A stretch of 64,000 bases of DNA from the NCBI GenBank assembly GCA_020746875.1, contig JAGTJL010000016.1, positions 186,001-250,000 of the forward strand. Reading direction: 5' to 3'. Below, piece after piece: positions 61,730 to 64,000 of the stretch. Source of the DNA: Rhexocercosporidium sp. MPI-PUGE-AT-0058 (Eukaryota; Ascomycota; Leotiomycetes; Helotiales). Every line of letters begins with the position of its first letter. The stretch's first letter is position 1. The notes beneath the pieces are model-generated. The model was given only the letters and a program-made list of their open reading frames with translations, was not told the DNA's origin and ran no database searches. Position numbers and translations under genes: made by a program.

Positions 61730-63325
61730 CTCAACGATGTCGAAAACGCTTCCACTTCTTCAAGGGGAGATCACAAACATGCTCCAGGCCCTAGCATACC
61801 CTCAGAAACGATTCGAGTACTTGTCTACCTCTGGAAGCATCGCAGCGGGATCGAAGCTATTGTGTCGTACTATTTGGGCTTAAATTAGAGAGAGACGTGT
61901 TAAATAGGAGAAGTTAAAGATTGGATGGCTGGAAGCTTTAATGTTTGCATACCAGTCTGTGTTAATAGGGCCAAATCCCGCAGCAAGCGGGTGATCATCA
62001 GGTTTCCTCTGCCATACAAAGTAGGAGAACTACAACACCCTGGCAATGCGGAGGAGAAGATCCGTTCTGAAGCTGCTACCTTCATCTGGATTCGAGAAAA
62101 TTGTCCTACTGTTCCAATCCCTTACTTGTGGGGTTTTGGGCTTCCTGACGGCAAGTGCGTATTTGACCTAAATGTATCGACGGTTCACTTTCAGACTATA
62201 TACTGACTCTGATATTTGCGCAGTTTACACTCCAAATACCCTCCCCTTTTATATGCGGTTGATGTGGTATCTTCGACGGAGTGCCTTATCGGTATTAGGA
62301 TATCCAGCCCCTTGTCGATATATAAGTCGTTAATGTGTACGAACCTTGAAGACGGGATATCTGGTCATCGACTACATCGAAGAGACGCATGGAAAGATCC
62401 TTTCTAAATCTTGGGAAGAATTACGTCACGATAAAAAAAAAGGAAGCTCAACTTGTTTAGCAATTTATCTCGGATCATACTTTCGCTGGCACAGTCACCT
62501 CTGCTATGCATAGGCTCCCTGACAATATATAAGCACGGCTTTCTATGTCTGCTTAATCACCCTCTAACACTTCGTCTACAACATCTAGAGAACGAGGGAA
62601 TTCCAACCAACATCGACAGCAGCCTTACATATTCTACCACAGATGCCTACCTACTCGATCTTTTACTATGCCATGACAGTTAGATATGGAACCAGCCTAA
62701 CTCTACACTGGAAAAGTTCGATGGGCAAGCACAGCTGTCGACTTTGACTGCTATGCGAGCCCTCATCCCCCACTTCGCGCAAATCGCGATCTTCGACATG
62801 GGCCCTTTGTTCTTATACCCACAGACCTTCACCAGAGCAACATTTTCGTCGATAACGACTGGCATGTCAAATGTTTAATTGATCTTGAGTGGGCGTGCTC
62901 AAGGCCACTTGAGATGCTTCACCCACCGTGTTAGTTGACTGGTCGAGGGGTGGATCAACTCGCTAAGGGCGAGCACCTCGAGGCTATAGCAGTGTACATA
63001 GAGAGATTTTTGATGCTTTCGAAAATGAAGAAAGATTGTTTCCTCGCATAAATGGCGATGCCTCTTATCGAATACGTATCATGAGATGAGGTTGGACAAC
63101 CGGAAACGTCTAGTACTTTTACGCCTTAGACAATCCAAAAGGATTGTATAACATATTTCTCCAGCATATTCAGCCGATGTTCACAGATTTAGATGACAAG
63201 AGCATGGTGGAGTTTGGACGAACCTTGGCTCCATATTGAAGTGTTGATGGACTTAAAATCATAACAGCGAAGATCGAGGTAAGGAAGAGTACGACGATCA
63301 ACTGCGAAGGGCATTTGAGTTTCCC
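61730..63325 (+). pseudogene. APH-like phosphotransferase (kinase), multiply broken
   Basis: The plus strand retains most of a fungal phosphotransferase-family protein: LWKHRSGIEAIVSYYLGLN, GSFNVCIPVCVNRAKSRSKR, VIIRFPLPYKVGE, EEKIRSEAATFIWIRENCPT, LVIDYIEETHGKILSKSWEE, FSNLSRIILSLAQ, LTLRLQHLENEGIPTNIDSS, and the catalytic loop TDLHQSNIFVDNDW followed by LIDLEWACSRPLEM. Later come NPKGLYNIFLQHIQPMFTD and FGRTLAPY. Breaks include TAG at 61886-61888, TAA at 61901-61903, a frameshift at the A-run near 62432-62442, TAG at 62681-62683, a frameshift at about 62776-62790 and TAG at 62932-62934. One intron (about 62155-62222) still has splice signals. The catalytic His-Gln-Ser-Asn and later Asp are kept, but no working protein can be made. 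Function of intact members is unclear; they are numerous in filamentous fungi. Confidence 0.85.
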
Positions 63326-63689
63326 GTGGTAAACGAGAATCCTGATGGGCCATCATATTGAATCGTCATTTCCACTCAGTCTCTTGGTACTTACTGCTGT
63401 TGACTCTTGATCTAGAGTAATTGTATCCACTGTCACAATATTGGCTCTCCTGCCCTCGCCAATTTCTGTCTCATCCACTACCACTGAACTAGGGTTCAAA
63501 AGTCCGTGCGCTACAGGCTTAAAGGCAGGAAAAAGCTCTTTTACAAAAGTCACAAGTTGAAATTCAAAATTGCTAGTTAACCAAATGATTGCTTTTGTAC
63601 TTTTACCTTATATTCTTAAATTTTAATAAATCAAATATAACTTGCGGGGAGATATGAGGCATTCTAAGTGAAGGGACTCACCAAAAAAG
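63326..63689. other. Intergenic, AT-rich at right
   Basis: The minus-strand frame 63553-63353 is not recognised. From 63560 to 63660 the sequence is strongly AT-rich. Nothing else is supported. Confidence 0.5.
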
Positions 63690-64000
63690 TGGTGTTCCTC
63701 ACCTAAGCGATGTAGCCTGTAACGTAGGTGGTAAGCGAGTGGTTATTGTAAACGAGTGGTTACGCCCCCCCACCTTCGCGCATAACTCCCTACACCTAAC
63801 CACGAATAACTCAACCAATTACTCTCGAAATGTCACAAAACGAAGGCCGAGTCGCTCTTGCTATACAGGCCTTTCAAAATGGCCAATTTAAGCACCTTTT
63901 TACAGCTTGCAAAGCTTTTAATGCACTATATTCTACAGCATCACGACGCGTAAAAAGTGTCCCTAAAAGACGCGTTTCTACACCCAACGGCAGGAAACTT
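63690..64000 (+). mobile_element. Left end of a pogo/Fot1-type DNA transposon, cut by window edge
   Basis: About 140 bp of noncoding sequence precede a transposase start. It contains the repeated decamer CGAGTGGTTA at 63736-63745 and 63753-63762, as expected for a subterminal binding region. The exact outer boundary cannot be fixed because the right end is outside the window. Confidence 0.6.
63830..64000 (+). CDS. Pogo/Fot1-type transposase, N-terminal part
   Basis: From the ATG at 63830 the frame is open for 57 codons to the window end. It begins MSQNEGRVALAIQAFQNGQF and contains ACKAFNALYSTASRRVKSVP and TPNGRKL. This matches the start of fungal pogo-family transposases, where a helix-turn-helix DNA-binding (Psq/CENP-B-like) domain lies at the N-terminus, before a DDE catalytic domain that would be outside the window. 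Whether the element is complete or active cannot be judged. Confidence 0.7.
   Translation, partial: MSQNEGRVALAIQAFQNGQFKHLFTACKAFNALYSTASRRVKSVPKRRVSTPNGRKL

Overview
This window is nuclear DNA from a filamentous ascomycete. The short GT-AG introns (mostly 45-110 nt), the Zn(II)2Cys6 regulators, LaeA/UMTA-type methyltransferases, DUF3669 and APH-like families, and a Fot1/pogo-type transposase start all fit Pezizomycotina. The long, repeat-rich, gene-poor stretches suggest a Leotiomycetes-like genome, but that lineage is an inference. There are no rRNA genes, CRISPR arrays or bacterial features, and I found no convincing tRNA.

Left part (1-22.7 kb): gene-poor. A five-exon conserved hypothetical gene (1507-3078, +) and a six-exon LaeA-like methyltransferase (8168-6896, -) are the only genes I can model. 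The rest, including about 14.5 kb from 8.2 to 22.7 kb, is low-complexity DNA: polypyrimidine tracts, penta- and hexanucleotide repeats, a 20-C run inside an intron and a 14-G run.

Middle part (22.7-46.2 kb): an accessory region. A single-exon small secreted protein (23082-22708, -) is followed by three related Zn2Cys6 regulators on the minus strand (26099-24334, 28499-27406, 34551-32495). They share the first intron position inside the zinc cluster; two also share a 39-nt exon, and the middle copy is truncated. A second candidate secreted protein (30482-30007, -) lies among them. Next come a frameshifted hypothetical gene (about 37.3-36.7 kb, -), a broken short-chain dehydrogenase (about 38.2-39.2 kb, +), an intact HD-domain protein (40182-39385, -) divergent from an intact eleven-exon LaeA-like methyltransferase (41093-42789, +), a dual-specificity phosphatase (44340-43705, -) and a broken DUF3669 gene (44961-46116, +).

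Right part (47.8-60.6 kb): a conserved housekeeping block with TFIIA large subunit (49824-47871, -), the APC/C activator Cdc20 (52909-51077, -), a kelch/BTB protein (53727-56097, +) and a 954-residue protein with an AT-hook-like motif (57731-60595, +). The window ends with a heavily broken APH-like kinase pseudogene (about 61.7-63.3 kb, +) and the start of a pogo/Fot1-type transposon cut by the window edge.

The contrast is clear: every housekeeping gene is intact, while four accessory genes are pseudogenes and one regulator is shortened. The most interesting parts are the regulator trio with its neighbouring secreted-protein genes, and the HD/methyltransferase pair beside a dead dehydrogenase whose upstream region still carries three evenly spaced E-box-like sites.
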